From contig NZ_CP069535.1 of the NCBI RefSeq assembly GCF_016889805.1, forward strand, positions 3,596,001-3,660,000: a DNA stretch of 64,000 nucleotides, given 5' to 3'. The notes beneath the pieces are model-generated. The model ran no database searches and was not told where the DNA came from. It was given only the letters and a program-made list of their open reading frames with translations. Of this stretch, positions 51,632 to 59,499 are shown piece after piece. A program made the translations under genes and the position numbers. The DNA is from Rhodanobacter sp. FDAARGOS 1247. Its GTDB lineage: Bacteria > Pseudomonadota > Gammaproteobacteria > Xanthomonadales > Rhodanobacteraceae. The stretch's first letter is position 1; each line of letters starts with the position of its first letter.

Positions 51632-53806
51632 TCAGAAGTCCTTCTGCAGGCTCAGGTACATGCCGCGACGGGGGCCGAACTGCGGGGCGCCCACGCCGAT
51701 GCCGCTGCCGTCGCGCAGTTCATACGTGCGATCGAGCGCATTGATCACCGCCACTTGCGCGTGCAGCTTGCCGAAACCGGCGAAGGCGAAGTCGTGCGCG
51801 ACATTGAGGTTCAGCTGGAAGTACGCGGGCAGCGAGGCGCCGTTCGGCACCTCGCCGTCCTTGCGCAGGCCGCTGCCGAAAAGGTAGTCGGCGCCGACGC
51901 GGGTGCTGTCGCTCAGCGCGACGTTGATGCCGCCGGACGAGGTGAGCTTCTGGTCGTGGTCCAGGAAGATCCAGTGGTTGTTGACGTAAGCCAGGTCGTC
52001 GGGATCGAAGTTGTACTGGCTGGTGATGATGCGCCGGCCGATCGCCTTGCCCAGCGACGCGTTGAAGTACGCCGTCAGCGGGCCCTGCTCGTAATTGGCG
52101 GTGAACTCCACGCCCTTCACCCGGCCCGCCGCGTAGTTGAAGGTGGAATAGACCAGGGCGGAGCCGAACTGGCCTTCGTCCTGCAGGCGCTGCACCTTGC
52201 GGTAGTAGGCGTCCACGCCCACGGTCCAGGCCGAGCCGAGGTTCTGCGAGATGCCCGCGTCGAAATAATCCGAGCGTTCGGCCAGCGGCGTGTTGTTGCC
52301 GGTGTCCGCCACGGCGTTGGTGGTGCCGTCGAACTTCGCGATGTTGCTGCTGGCGATCATCTCGGTCGCCGGCGGCGTGAAATAGCGCGAATAGCCGGCA
52401 TGCACCACGGTGCTGCCGGTGGCCTGCCAGACCAGGCCAGCGCGGGGACTCAGCTGGCTCTCGCTGCGCGCCAGCTGATAGCGGTCGCCGCGCAGGCCGT
52501 AGTTCAGCGTCCAGTTGGCGCCGAGGCTCCATTCGTCCTGCACATAGGCCGACCAGGTCCTTGCGGTGAGGCGGCTGGCGTCGAGGATGTTGACCGGCGT
52601 GGTGCTGGCCTGGTTGCCGTCGGCGTCGACCGGAAACACCCACGCGTCGTTGCCGCTGGCCGCGCGCTCGAAGCTGCCGTAGACGCCGTAGCGCAAGGTG
52701 TGGTGATCGCCCATCGGCGTGGCGAAATCGGCCTGCAAGGTGCTGGCGCGATTGCTGCGGGTGATGCCGGAGGCGACGCCGTTGAACATCAGTTCGCCGA
52801 TCCGGTCCGGCGCATAGGCGAGGCCGCTGTAACGCTGGCCCACTGACACCTGATAGTCGGTGGCGCCCAGCTTGCCCTGCAACGCCAGCACGCCAAAGCG
52901 GGTGTTCTCGCGCTGACGCTGGGCGAGCTCGGCCGAGTTGAAATCCACCGTGTCCAGGTAACCGAACAGCGGCGTCTGGTCCGGGTTGTTGGGGATATCG
53001 AAGCGGTTGTTGGCGACGCCGAACAGGAAACTCAGGCGGGTGTCGTTGTCGATCAGGTAGCTGATGTCGCCGAAGCCCTTCGCTTGATTGGTGTGGTCGT
53101 GGATCGGCTTGCGGCTCGCCGTGGGGTTCTCGATGCCGGCGTCGTTCTCCATGGTGTTGCCGGTGAAGAACCAGCTCCAGCGATCGCGGCTGCCCCATAC
53201 CGACGCGTTCGGGTTCAGCGTGGCGTTGCTGCCGCCGGTGATGCCCACGCTGCCGCCATTGCCCGAGTCGTGGCCGCTCCTCGTGGTGATGTCGACCACC
53301 GCCGCCGTGCGCAGGCCGTACTGCGCCGGCAACGCACCGTCGAGCAGCTTCACGGTGTGGATCGTGCGCGCGTCGAGACTCTGGCCGAAGCCGCCGATCG
53401 ACTCGGGAATGATCACGCCGTTGACGCGGTACTGCAGGTTCGCGTGGTCGCCGCGCACGTGCAGGCCGCCATACGAATCCTGCACCACGCCGGGCGCCTG
53501 CAGCAGCACCTGGTTGATCGGCGTCGACGCGCCCAGCGGCAATTGCGCGATCGCCTGGTGATCGATCACGTACTGGCTGCTGCCGGTATCGGGCGACAGT
53601 GCGTTGCGTGCCTGGTCGAGCGCGCCCGACACCGAGATCGCATCCAGATCCTGCACCTGCGGTTGCCGGTTGCGACTGCCGCTGTCGGCCGGATCGTCGC
53701 CATGCGCCGCCGCGGTGGCAACAGCGGGGTCGGCAACGGTGGCGTGGACGGCGAACGGCATGGCCAGCGCGACGGCAAGAGCCAGGGCGAGCGGGGAGTG
53801 TGTCAT
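51632..53806 (-). CDS. TonB-dependent receptor behind a Zur-like box (candidate zinc receptor)
   Basis: A 724-aa outer-membrane receptor. Signal peptide ends PFAVHA-TVA. TonB-box-like DLDAISVSGAL near residue 58, plug domain residues 60-190 with LLDGALPAQYGLRTAAVVDI, then the barrel with a C-terminal strand GMYLSLQKDF. ATG 53806 is used (GGAA upstream) rather than a TTG at 53821. His pairs occur in loops (KPIHDHTNQ, MGDHHTLRYG). The palindrome TATGTTATAACATA 35 bp upstream resembles a Zur operator, which suggests a zinc-starvation receptor of the ZnuD kind. Alternative: a receptor for another ligand under a different repressor. Confidence 0.9.
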   Translation of the reverse strand: MTHSPLALALAVALAMPFAVHATVADPAVATAAAHGDDPADSGSRNRQPQVQDLDAISVSGALDQARNALSPDTGSSQYVIDHQAIAQLPLGASTPINQVLLQAPGVVQDSYGGLHVRGDHANLQYRVNGVIIPESIGGFGQSLDARTIHTVKLLDGALPAQYGLRTAAVVDITTRSGHDSGNGGSVGITGGSNATLNPNASVWGSRDRWSWFFTGNTMENDAGIENPTASRKPIHDHTNQAKGFGDISYLIDNDTRLSFLFGVANNRFDIPNNPDQTPLFGYLDTVDFNSAELAQRQRENTRFGVLALQGKLGATDYQVSVGQRYSGLAYAPDRIGELMFNGVASGITRSNRASTLQADFATPMGDHHTLRYGVYGSFERAASGNDAWVFPVDADGNQASTTPVNILDASRLTARTWSAYVQDEWSLGANWTLNYGLRGDRYQLARSESQLSPRAGLVWQATGSTVVHAGYSRYFTPPATEMIASSNIAKFDGTTNAVADTGNNTPLAERSDYFDAGISQNLGSAWTVGVDAYYRKVQRLQDEGQFGSALVYSTFNYAAGRVKGVEFTANYEQGPLTAYFNASLGKAIGRRIITSQYNFDPDDLAYVNNHWIFLDHDQKLTSSGGINVALSDSTRVGADYLFGSGLRKDGEVPNGASLPAYFQLNLNVAHDFAFAGFGKLHAQVAVINALDRTYELRDGSGIGVGAPQFGPRRGMYLSLQKDF

Positions 53807-53840
53807 CGGGAATTCCGGCAAGGACGGGAGGTTGAGTTGT

Positions 53841-53854
53841 TATGTTATAACATA
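53841..53854. promoter_or_regulatory. Zur-box-like palindrome upstream of the TonB receptor
   Basis: TATGTTATAACATA is a perfect 14-bp palindrome, AT-only but for a single G-C pair per arm, in GC-rich surroundings. It lies 35 bp upstream of the receptor ATG and overlaps likely -10 sequence (TATAAC). The core ATGTTATAACAT matches the type of operator bound by Zur in proteobacteria as I know it. Repression by promoter occlusion is inferred. Confidence 0.6.
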
Positions 53855-53995
53855 TCCAACGCGGCGCACGACGGCCCGGGCCAGAAGTCACGCACCGCGT
53901 GACCGGTCATCGTGTTGAGCCCCGCTTCACGCGCACTCCCTAGACTGCGGGGAACGCAAGCCGCGCGCATTCGCCTCGTCTGCACGGAGTCGCCC

Positions 53996-54805
53996 ATGAA
54001 CAAGTCACCCAGCCAACAGGTTCCCGCGGTCATCGCGCCCGGCGAGCCGGGCAGGATCACCGCGGCGATCCTTGATTTCGTCAGCGAAGTGCCGAATAGC
54101 CGGATCGACAGCAGCAGGGAACCGGCCAACGAGGCGCGCAAGCTGGCCAGCCGCGCCGCCCAGCGCGCCGCGCTGACCGCCGGCTCGCTGGCCCTGCCGC
54201 CGGGGCCGCTGGGCTGGCTGACCTTGCTGCCGGAGCTGATCGCGATCTGGAAAATCCAGGGGCAGATGGTCAGCGACATCGCCGCCGCCTACGGCCGCCA
54301 CGCGAGCCTGGGGCGCGAGCAGATGATGTGGTGCCTGTTCCGCCACACCGCGGCGCAGGCCTTCCGCGACCTGGTGGTGCGCATGGGCGACCGGCTGATC
54401 TTCCGCCGCATGTCGTGGGGCGTGGCCCAGCGCGTGGCGAAGCAGATCGGCGTGAAACTCACCCAGCGCACGTTGAGCAAGGGCCTGTCGCGCTGGCTGC
54501 CGGTGGTCGGCGCGCTGGGCGTGGGCGCGTACGCGTACTACGACACCGGGCAAGTGGCCGCCACCGCGATCGAGATGTTCGAGAGCGAGATGACGATTGA
54601 GGAAACAGCCGACGCGGACGCCGCGACCACCGGCAAACCAAAGCCGGCGCCGAAGTCGAAGCCGGCCGCGAAAGCGGCGCGGCGCGTGGCCGGCAAGCTG
54701 GTCGACAAGGCGGTCGCCACGGCCGCCCGCAAGGTCGCCGGCGCCGCGCAAAAAACTGCCGGCAAGACGCGCCCGAAGAAGCCCGACCCGCCCCAGCGCG
54801 GGTGA
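53996..54805 (+). CDS. EcsC-like membrane-associated protein with basic Ala/Lys/Pro tail
   Basis: A 269-aa protein. ATG 53996 has GGAG upstream. Residues about 60-200 resemble EcsC-type proteins: hydrophobic LPPGPLGWLTLLPELIAIWKIQ, then LIFRRMSWGVAQRVAKQIGVKL and WLPVVGALGVGAYAYYDTG. The last 55 residues are Lys/Ala/Pro-rich (KPAPKSKPAAKAARRVAGK), like histone-H1-type tails. The function of the family is unknown. Divergent from the TonB receptor, so the Zur-like palindrome lies in the shared upstream region. Confidence 0.65.
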   Translation: MNKSPSQQVPAVIAPGEPGRITAAILDFVSEVPNSRIDSSREPANEARKLASRAAQRAALTAGSLALPPGPLGWLTLLPELIAIWKIQGQMVSDIAAAYGRHASLGREQMMWCLFRHTAAQAFRDLVVRMGDRLIFRRMSWGVAQRVAKQIGVKLTQRTLSKGLSRWLPVVGALGVGAYAYYDTGQVAATAIEMFESEMTIEETADADAATTGKPKPAPKSKPAAKAARRVAGKLVDKAVATAARKVAGAAQKTAGKTRPKKPDPPQRG

Positions 54806-54859
54806 CGCTGACGCGGCTTTGCGGCAAGCTGCAGGCTGCACAGTTGCCGGAGCCGCCGC

Positions 54860-55636
54860 ATGTCACCTTCCGATGATCGACCCGGTGCTGGTCGACCCGG
54901 CGCGGATCGACCCGTCGCGCTGATCACCGGCGCCGGCCGTCGGGTCGGCGCGGTGATCGCGCGGACACTGCATGCAGCCGGCTACGACGTGGCGCTGCAC
55001 TATCGTCACTCGGCCGCCGACGCGCGCGCGCTGGCCGACGAGCTCGAAGCGCAACGCAGCGGCAGCACCCTGCTGCTGCAGGCCGAACTCGCCGAGCTGT
55101 CGACGTTGCCCGGCATGATCGATCAGTTGCTCGAGCGCTATGGCCGTCTGGATGCGCTGGTCAACAACGCGTCGGCGTTTTTTTCCACGCCCGCGGGCAC
55201 GGCCACCGCCGAACAGTGGAACGCGCTGTTCGCCTCCAACGCGCAGGCGCCGTTCTTCCTCAGCCAGGCCGCCATCCCCGCGCTGCGCGCATCGGGCGGC
55301 GCCATCGTCAACATGATCGACATCTACGCCGAGCGTCCGCTGGCCGGGCATCCGCTGTACTGCATGGCCAAGGCTGCGCTGGCCGCGATGACCCGCTCGC
55401 TGGCGCTGGATCTGGGCCCCGATATCCGGGTCAACGGCGTCGCCCCCGGCGCCGTGCTGTGGCCCGGCGACGGCAAGGCCTACGACGACCAGCAGGCAAT
55501 GCTGGCACGCACGCCGCTGCAACGCTCCGGCTCACCGGACGACGTGGCCAGCGCGGTGCTGTGGCTGCTGCGCGACGCACCGTTCGTGACCGGACAGATC
55601 ATCCGGGTGGATGGAGGAAGGACGTTGGCGGTGTGA
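54860..55636 (+). CDS. short-chain dehydrogenase, pteridine reductase type (FolM/PTR1-like)
   Basis: A 258-aa SDR. The cofactor motif is TGAGRRVGAVIA, with Arg after Gly as in NADPH-dependent pteridine reductases; LVNNASAFF and the catalytic YCMAKAAL tetrad segment follow, then GVAPGAVLWP. Such enzymes reduce dihydrobiopterin-like pterins or dihydrofolate. The location near folK and folB supports a pterin role. The start at ATG 54860 precedes a 17-residue Arg/Asp/Gly-rich extension; no internal start is obvious. The 107-bp repeat follows 37 bp after the stop. Confidence 0.85.
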   Translation: MSPSDDRPGAGRPGADRPVALITGAGRRVGAVIARTLHAAGYDVALHYRHSAADARALADELEAQRSGSTLLLQAELAELSTLPGMIDQLLERYGRLDALVNNASAFFSTPAGTATAEQWNALFASNAQAPFFLSQAAIPALRASGGAIVNMIDIYAERPLAGHPLYCMAKAALAAMTRSLALDLGPDIRVNGVAPGAVLWPGDGKAYDDQQAMLARTPLQRSGSPDDVASAVLWLLRDAPFVTGQIIRVDGGRTLAV

Positions 55637-55673
55637 GGTTCGGGCGTCGCTGCGATGGGCGATCCGGTAGCGT

Positions 55674-55780
55674 GGACCCCACCCCTGCCCTCCCCTGCGT
55701 GCAGGGGAGGGTATCCCGGCCGCTTCGAGCTTCTGCTTTGCTCCCTCCCCTGCGCGCAGGGGAGGGTCGGGGTGGGGTCC
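55674..55780. repeat. 107-bp two-hairpin palindromic repeat (BIME-like)
   Basis: An outer perfect 12-bp inverted pair, GGACCCCACCCC (55674-55685) and its complement (55769-55780), encloses two near-identical hairpins. Each has an 11-bp arm CCCTCCCCTGC (55688-55711 and 55743-55766). Such G-rich/C-rich twin palindromes are typical of REP/BIME elements between genes in high-GC proteobacteria. It sits between the convergent pteridine reductase and DUF6159 genes and could also terminate transcription. Confidence 0.8.
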
Positions 55781-55789
55781 GCTCTTGCG

Positions 55790-56650
55790 CTACTTCTTCT
55801 TCGGCGCGAACGCCTGCTGCAGCAAGGCCTGGTCGAAGCCCACGCTGGCCTCGCCAGCTTCGGCGTAGCGATACAGCGCGGCCGAATAAATGCCTTGCAG
55901 CGAGGACTGGATCAGGGCCAGCAGGACGAAACCCACCACCACGATCACCGCCGCCAGCACGATCGCGACGACCGACTGCATCGCCACCGCGCCACCGATC
56001 AGCACGGCGCCGACCAGCACCGCCAGGAACATCAGCAGGCCGAACACGACGCCGATGCCGCCATTGCCGATGATGTTTTCGCCCCAGCTGCGCTTGAGCA
56101 GCTCGACGCTTTCCTTCACCGCGTCGACCGGGCCGACATCCTTGCTGGCCAGCACCGGCACCACCAGGAAAGTGGCCACGGTCCACGCCAGACCGATGAA
56201 GCCGATCACCAGCCGACCGATCAGGCCCAGCCTTTCCTGGATCATCCGCAGCAGCAGGCCCACCGTGGCGGCGATCAGCGCATAGCCGAAGATCTGCGGC
56301 AGCTTCGAGCGCGCCAGCGCCAGGCCCGCGCCCACGCTGGTCGGTTCGCCGCGCAGATGCATCAGCGCCACGCCGGTCAGGGCGGTCTGGAAGAAGATGA
56401 TCACGAAGTACTGCACCAGGTAGAACACGAACATCAGCAGGTAGCTGCCCACCGACATGCGTTCGTGGAAGTCCTCGCCGGCGTGCGCGCCGCCGATCAC
56501 CATCATGCCCACCGGCACCAGGAAGCTGGCCGCCACCAGCAAGGTGCACAGACCCGACAGCAGCGGAAACACCAGCAACGACTTGTCCGAGCGCAACACC
56601 GTGGCGCTCGCCTTCATCAACGCCCAGCTGCGGGCAAACTTTCCGGCCAT
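55790..56650 (-). CDS. DUF6159-type membrane protein
   Basis: A 286-aa integral membrane protein with about six helices. The N-terminus RSWALMKASATVLRSDKSLLVFPLLSGL and the C-terminal IQSSLQGIYSAALYRYAEAGE are the recognisable parts of this uncharacterised family. The product ends in AFAPKKK. It is not obviously linked to its folate neighbours. Confidence 0.82.
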   Translation of the reverse strand: MAGKFARSWALMKASATVLRSDKSLLVFPLLSGLCTLLVAASFLVPVGMMVIGGAHAGEDFHERMSVGSYLLMFVFYLVQYFVIIFFQTALTGVALMHLRGEPTSVGAGLALARSKLPQIFGYALIAATVGLLLRMIQERLGLIGRLVIGFIGLAWTVATFLVVPVLASKDVGPVDAVKESVELLKRSWGENIIGNGGIGVVFGLLMFLAVLVGAVLIGGAVAMQSVVAIVLAAVIVVVGFVLLALIQSSLQGIYSAALYRYAEAGEASVGFDQALLQQAFAPKKK

Positions 56651-56753
56651 GTTCCTGCTCCCCTCGATCGTGGACCCGCGTTCAGACAGACGGGCTCAGG
56701 CCCGTGATGCGCCTTTCTAGCATCCGCGCGGCAGCTGCAACAGTGCGCCCGGT

Positions 56754-57242
56754 TCAATCCGCCAGCGATTCGGCCTGCAGCGGTTCGCTCCCCGCGGGAA
56801 AGGCCGCCCACAGCTCGGCCATGCTCCGGCCGCCGAGCGGATGGCGAAAGCCCGGTGCGATATCGGCGATCGGCCGCAACACGAACGCATGCTGCAGCTC
56901 GTTGCGGGGAATCTGCAGATGGCCGGGACCGTCCAGCACCCGGTCGTCGTAGAACACGATGTCGACATCCAGCGTGCGATCGGAGTAACGCGGCACGTCA
57001 CGGCGGCGGCCGTGGCGATCCTCCAGCGCGTGCAGCCAGTCGTTCAACGCCTCAGGTTCCAGCTCGGTGTCCAGCCCCACCGCCAGGTTCACGAAGGCGG
57101 CGCCGTCGAAGCCCACCGAGGCGCTGCGATACGCCGGCGACACGACCAGCTCGCCGAAGCGCTCGCGCAATTCCGCCAGCGCCGCGCGCAGGTGGCGACG
57201 CGGTTCCAGGTTGGAACCCAGGCTCAGGTAGACACGCGCCAC
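56754..57242 (-). CDS. folK: 2-amino-4-hydroxy-6-hydroxymethyldihydropteridine pyrophosphokinase
   Basis: Transfers pyrophosphate from ATP to 6-hydroxymethyl-7,8-dihydropterin in folate synthesis. 162 aa with VYLSLGSNLEPRRHLRAAL at the N-terminus, SPAYRSASVGFDGAAFVNLAV, the Mg2+ site RTLDVDIVFYDDRVL and PRNELQHAFVLRPIADIAPG. The start is GTG 57242 with GAGG upstream in the tail of the MscS-type gene; the frame to 57308 overlaps that gene too much. Co-oriented with the mechanosensitive channel gene and folB. Confidence 0.94.
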   Translation of the reverse strand: MARVYLSLGSNLEPRRHLRAALAELRERFGELVVSPAYRSASVGFDGAAFVNLAVGLDTELEPEALNDWLHALEDRHGRRRDVPRYSDRTLDVDIVFYDDRVLDGPGHLQIPRNELQHAFVLRPIADIAPGFRHPLGGRSMAELWAAFPAGSEPLQAESLAD

Positions 57243-57246
57243 CGCT

Positions 57247-58527
57247 TCACGCCTCGTCAAGTTGGATCGCCCGCTGATCGACCGTCGATTTTGCCGGGGT
57301 TTCGCCACGCAGCGCCAGCGCAGAACGCACGTCCTGGCCGGAAGGCTGCTGGTAGAGCGCCAGCCCGAACTCCGGCAGCAGCGCGAACAGGTGGTCGAAG
57401 ATGTCCGCCTGGATGCCTTCGTACTCGGCCCAATCCACCGTGGCGGTGAAGCAGTACAGCTCCAGCGGAACGCCCTGCGGACCGCTGGCCAGCTGGCGCA
57501 CCATGCAGCTCAGCCGGTGGTGGATCTGCGGATGGCCATCCAGGTAAGCCTGCACGTAGGCGCGGAACGTGCCCAGGTTGGTCAGCCGCCGCCGATTCGC
57601 CGGCAGCCCGGCCGCATCGCCCAGCGCCTCGTTCCACTGCTCCACGTCGCGCTCCCTCGACGGCAGGTACTCGGCCAGCAGCTGCAGCCGCGACAGTCGA
57701 CGGATTTCCCGCTGATCGAGGAAACGCACGCTGGCGGCATCCAGGTGCAGCGCACGCTTGATGCGCCGCCCGCCGATTTCCTGCATGCCGCGCCAGTTCT
57801 TGTACGAATCGGAGATCAGCCGCCAACTGGGGATGGTGGTGATCGTCTTGTCCCAGTTGCGCACCTTGACCGTGTGCAGCGCAATATCGATCACGTCGCC
57901 ATCGGCGTTCAACTGCGGCATCTCGATCCAGTCGCCCACGCGCAGCATGTCGTTCGAGGACAGCTGCACGCCTGCCACGAAACCGAGGATGGTGTCCTTG
58001 AAAATCAGCATCAGCACCGCGGACATCGCGCCCACGCCCGACAGCAGCAGGCCGACCTGCTTGCCGGTGACGGCGGCGATGATGACCAGGCCGGCAACGA
58101 TGAACAGGCCGATCTTGACCAGTTGCAGCAAGCCCTTGATCGGGCGCTGCTGGCCTCGCGGGGTCCGCTGGTACATGGACTCGCAGGCCGACAGCACGGC
58201 GCTGACCGCCATCACCACGCACAACACCACCAGCGCCGTCATCGCCTTGCCCAGCAGCGCTTCGACCCGCTGCGGCACGCCGGGGACCAGCACGATGCCG
58301 TACTGGATGATCAGCGCCGGCAGCGCGCGCGCCAGCCAGCGGAACGTGCCGTAACCGAGCAGCGCATCGTCCCAGCCGGTGGCGGTACGTCGCGCGATGC
58401 CGCCGATCAGCCGTCGCAGCAGGCGACGCAACAGTTGGCCAGCCAGCCAGGCCAGCGCCAGCAGCGCCAGCACGCCCAGCGTGGTCTGCATCCAGGAGAG
58501 GTCAAGCAGGTCTTGCAGTTGTTGCAT
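57247..58527 (-). CDS. MscS-family mechanosensitive channel (YbdG-like)
   Basis: A 426-aa inner-membrane protein. Four to five N-terminal helices, then the pore-lining TM3 region GLLLSGVGAMSAVLMLIFKDTILGFVAGVQL and the MscS beta domain with GDWIEMPQLNADGDVIDIALHTVKVRNWDKTITTIP. A C-terminal soluble domain follows. Length and sequence fit the YbdG/MscM branch, which gates near lytic tension. Start ATG 58527. Four bases separate its stop from the folK start. Confidence 0.92.
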   Translation of the reverse strand: MQQLQDLLDLSWMQTTLGVLALLALAWLAGQLLRRLLRRLIGGIARRTATGWDDALLGYGTFRWLARALPALIIQYGIVLVPGVPQRVEALLGKAMTALVVLCVVMAVSAVLSACESMYQRTPRGQQRPIKGLLQLVKIGLFIVAGLVIIAAVTGKQVGLLLSGVGAMSAVLMLIFKDTILGFVAGVQLSSNDMLRVGDWIEMPQLNADGDVIDIALHTVKVRNWDKTITTIPSWRLISDSYKNWRGMQEIGGRRIKRALHLDAASVRFLDQREIRRLSRLQLLAEYLPSRERDVEQWNEALGDAAGLPANRRRLTNLGTFRAYVQAYLDGHPQIHHRLSCMVRQLASGPQGVPLELYCFTATVDWAEYEGIQADIFDHLFALLPEFGLALYQQPSGQDVRSALALRGETPAKSTVDQRAIQLDEA

Positions 58528-58663
58528 CGGAGCGTCCTGTCGGCTCGTGGGTCGCACGCGGCAAAAAACACGCACGGATCGGGGCGGCATGGCGCGCGGA
58601 ACACCGCGTCAATCGGGCAACATGGGGGCCGCGCGGCGACGAAACAACCGCCGGCGCCGCGCG

Positions 58664-59023
58664 CTACTGCGGCCGCACGCCTCGTTCAATGCGCACGCCC
58701 ACCGACTTCGCGCCGCGCACCGCGCCGGGCTTGGACAACTTCAGCCGCACCCAGCTCACCCCGAATTCCTCGCGGATGATCGCTGCGCAGCGCTCGGCCA
58801 GGGTCTCGACCAGGCCGAAACTCGACGCGCCCACATAGTCGATCAGGCGCTTGGACACGTCCTTGTAGTTCAGCGTCAGCGCGATGTCGTCGCTGGCCGC
58901 CGGCAGCGTGTTGTCGAACGCCATCTCGATATCGAACGCCAGCGTCTGCCGCACGCGGCGCTCCCAGTCGTAGATGCCGATGACGGCATCGATGCGCAGG
59001 TCTTCGATGAAAACGATGTCCAT
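58664..59023 (-). CDS. folB: dihydroneopterin aldolase
   Basis: Converts 7,8-dihydroneopterin to 6-hydroxymethyl-7,8-dihydropterin and glycolaldehyde, the step before FolK. 119 aa, normal length. Motifs: FIEDLRIDAVIGIYDWERRVRQTLAFDI at the N-terminus (including the pterin-site residues), NYKDVSKRLIDYV, and the catalytic-Lys region VRLKLSKPGAVRGAKSVGVRIER. The start is ATG 59023, directly before the conserved domain; the ribosome site is weak. Divergent from the ArsR gene. Confidence 0.94.
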   Translation of the reverse strand: MDIVFIEDLRIDAVIGIYDWERRVRQTLAFDIEMAFDNTLPAASDDIALTLNYKDVSKRLIDYVGASSFGLVETLAERCAAIIREEFGVSWVRLKLSKPGAVRGAKSVGVRIERGVRPQ

Positions 59024-59122
59024 GGAGATTTTCGGTGAGGCGAAGTGATACAGGGTCGGCGAGCGGGCGCGTGGATGCAAGCCGGCAAGCCGTCGGTTGA
59101 CGCCGCGAACTCGTGGATATAG

Positions 59123-59142
59123 ATTTAACTAATGTTTTAAAT
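59123..59142. promoter_or_regulatory. AT-rich inverted repeat, candidate ArsR-family operator
   Basis: ATTTAA and TTAAAT form a perfect 6-bp inverted repeat with an 8-nt spacer in an unusually AT-rich island, 14 bp before the repressor ATG. It overlaps the likely -10 region. Autorepression is the usual mode for this repressor class. Confidence 0.5.
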
Positions 59143-59155
59143 AGTGAAATACTTC

Positions 59156-59476
59156 ATGGCCGTGGACCGTATCTTCGAGGCGCTCGCCTCCCGCCCCAGG
59201 CGGGAGATCCTGGCCTATCTGTCAGCACAGGAACTGAGCGCCGGTGAAATTGCCAGCCGCTTCGCGATGAGCGCGCCGGCCATCTCGCGGCACCTCTCGG
59301 TGCTGGAGGCCGCCGGACTGGTCGCCAGCGAACGCCGCGGCCAGTTCGTCGTCTACACGCTCAACAAGGACAGCCTGGTGAACACCCTCACCGGTTTCGC
59401 CTTCGAGATCTGCCCCTCGGCCGGCCCGCTGAAGCGAGAGTCGCGCAAGCTGGCGACGAAGAAGCAGGGCGGCTGA
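59156..59476 (+). CDS. ArsR/SdpR-family transcriptional repressor
   Basis: A 106-aa winged-helix repressor. The DNA-binding helix is GEIASRFAMSAPAISRHLSVLEAAGLV, and the wing SERRGQFVVYTL follows. There is no Cys-x-Cys metal site in the recognition helix and only one Cys (EICPSAG) at the C-terminus, so it is more like the non-metal SdpR group than ArsR/SmtB sensors. ATG 59156 is the better start; a GTG at 59144 is in frame. The next gene begins 23 bp downstream, pointing to an operon. Confidence 0.88.
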   Translation: MAVDRIFEALASRPRREILAYLSAQELSAGEIASRFAMSAPAISRHLSVLEAAGLVASERRGQFVVYTLNKDSLVNTLTGFAFEICPSAGPLKRESRKLATKKQGG

Positions 59477-59499
59477 ACCCGGCATAGCCCACGGAACCC

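Noticed and set aside
55674-55780. CRISPR-like repeated unit
   Set aside because: Only two copies, each palindromic, with no spacers of regular length and no cas genes nearby.
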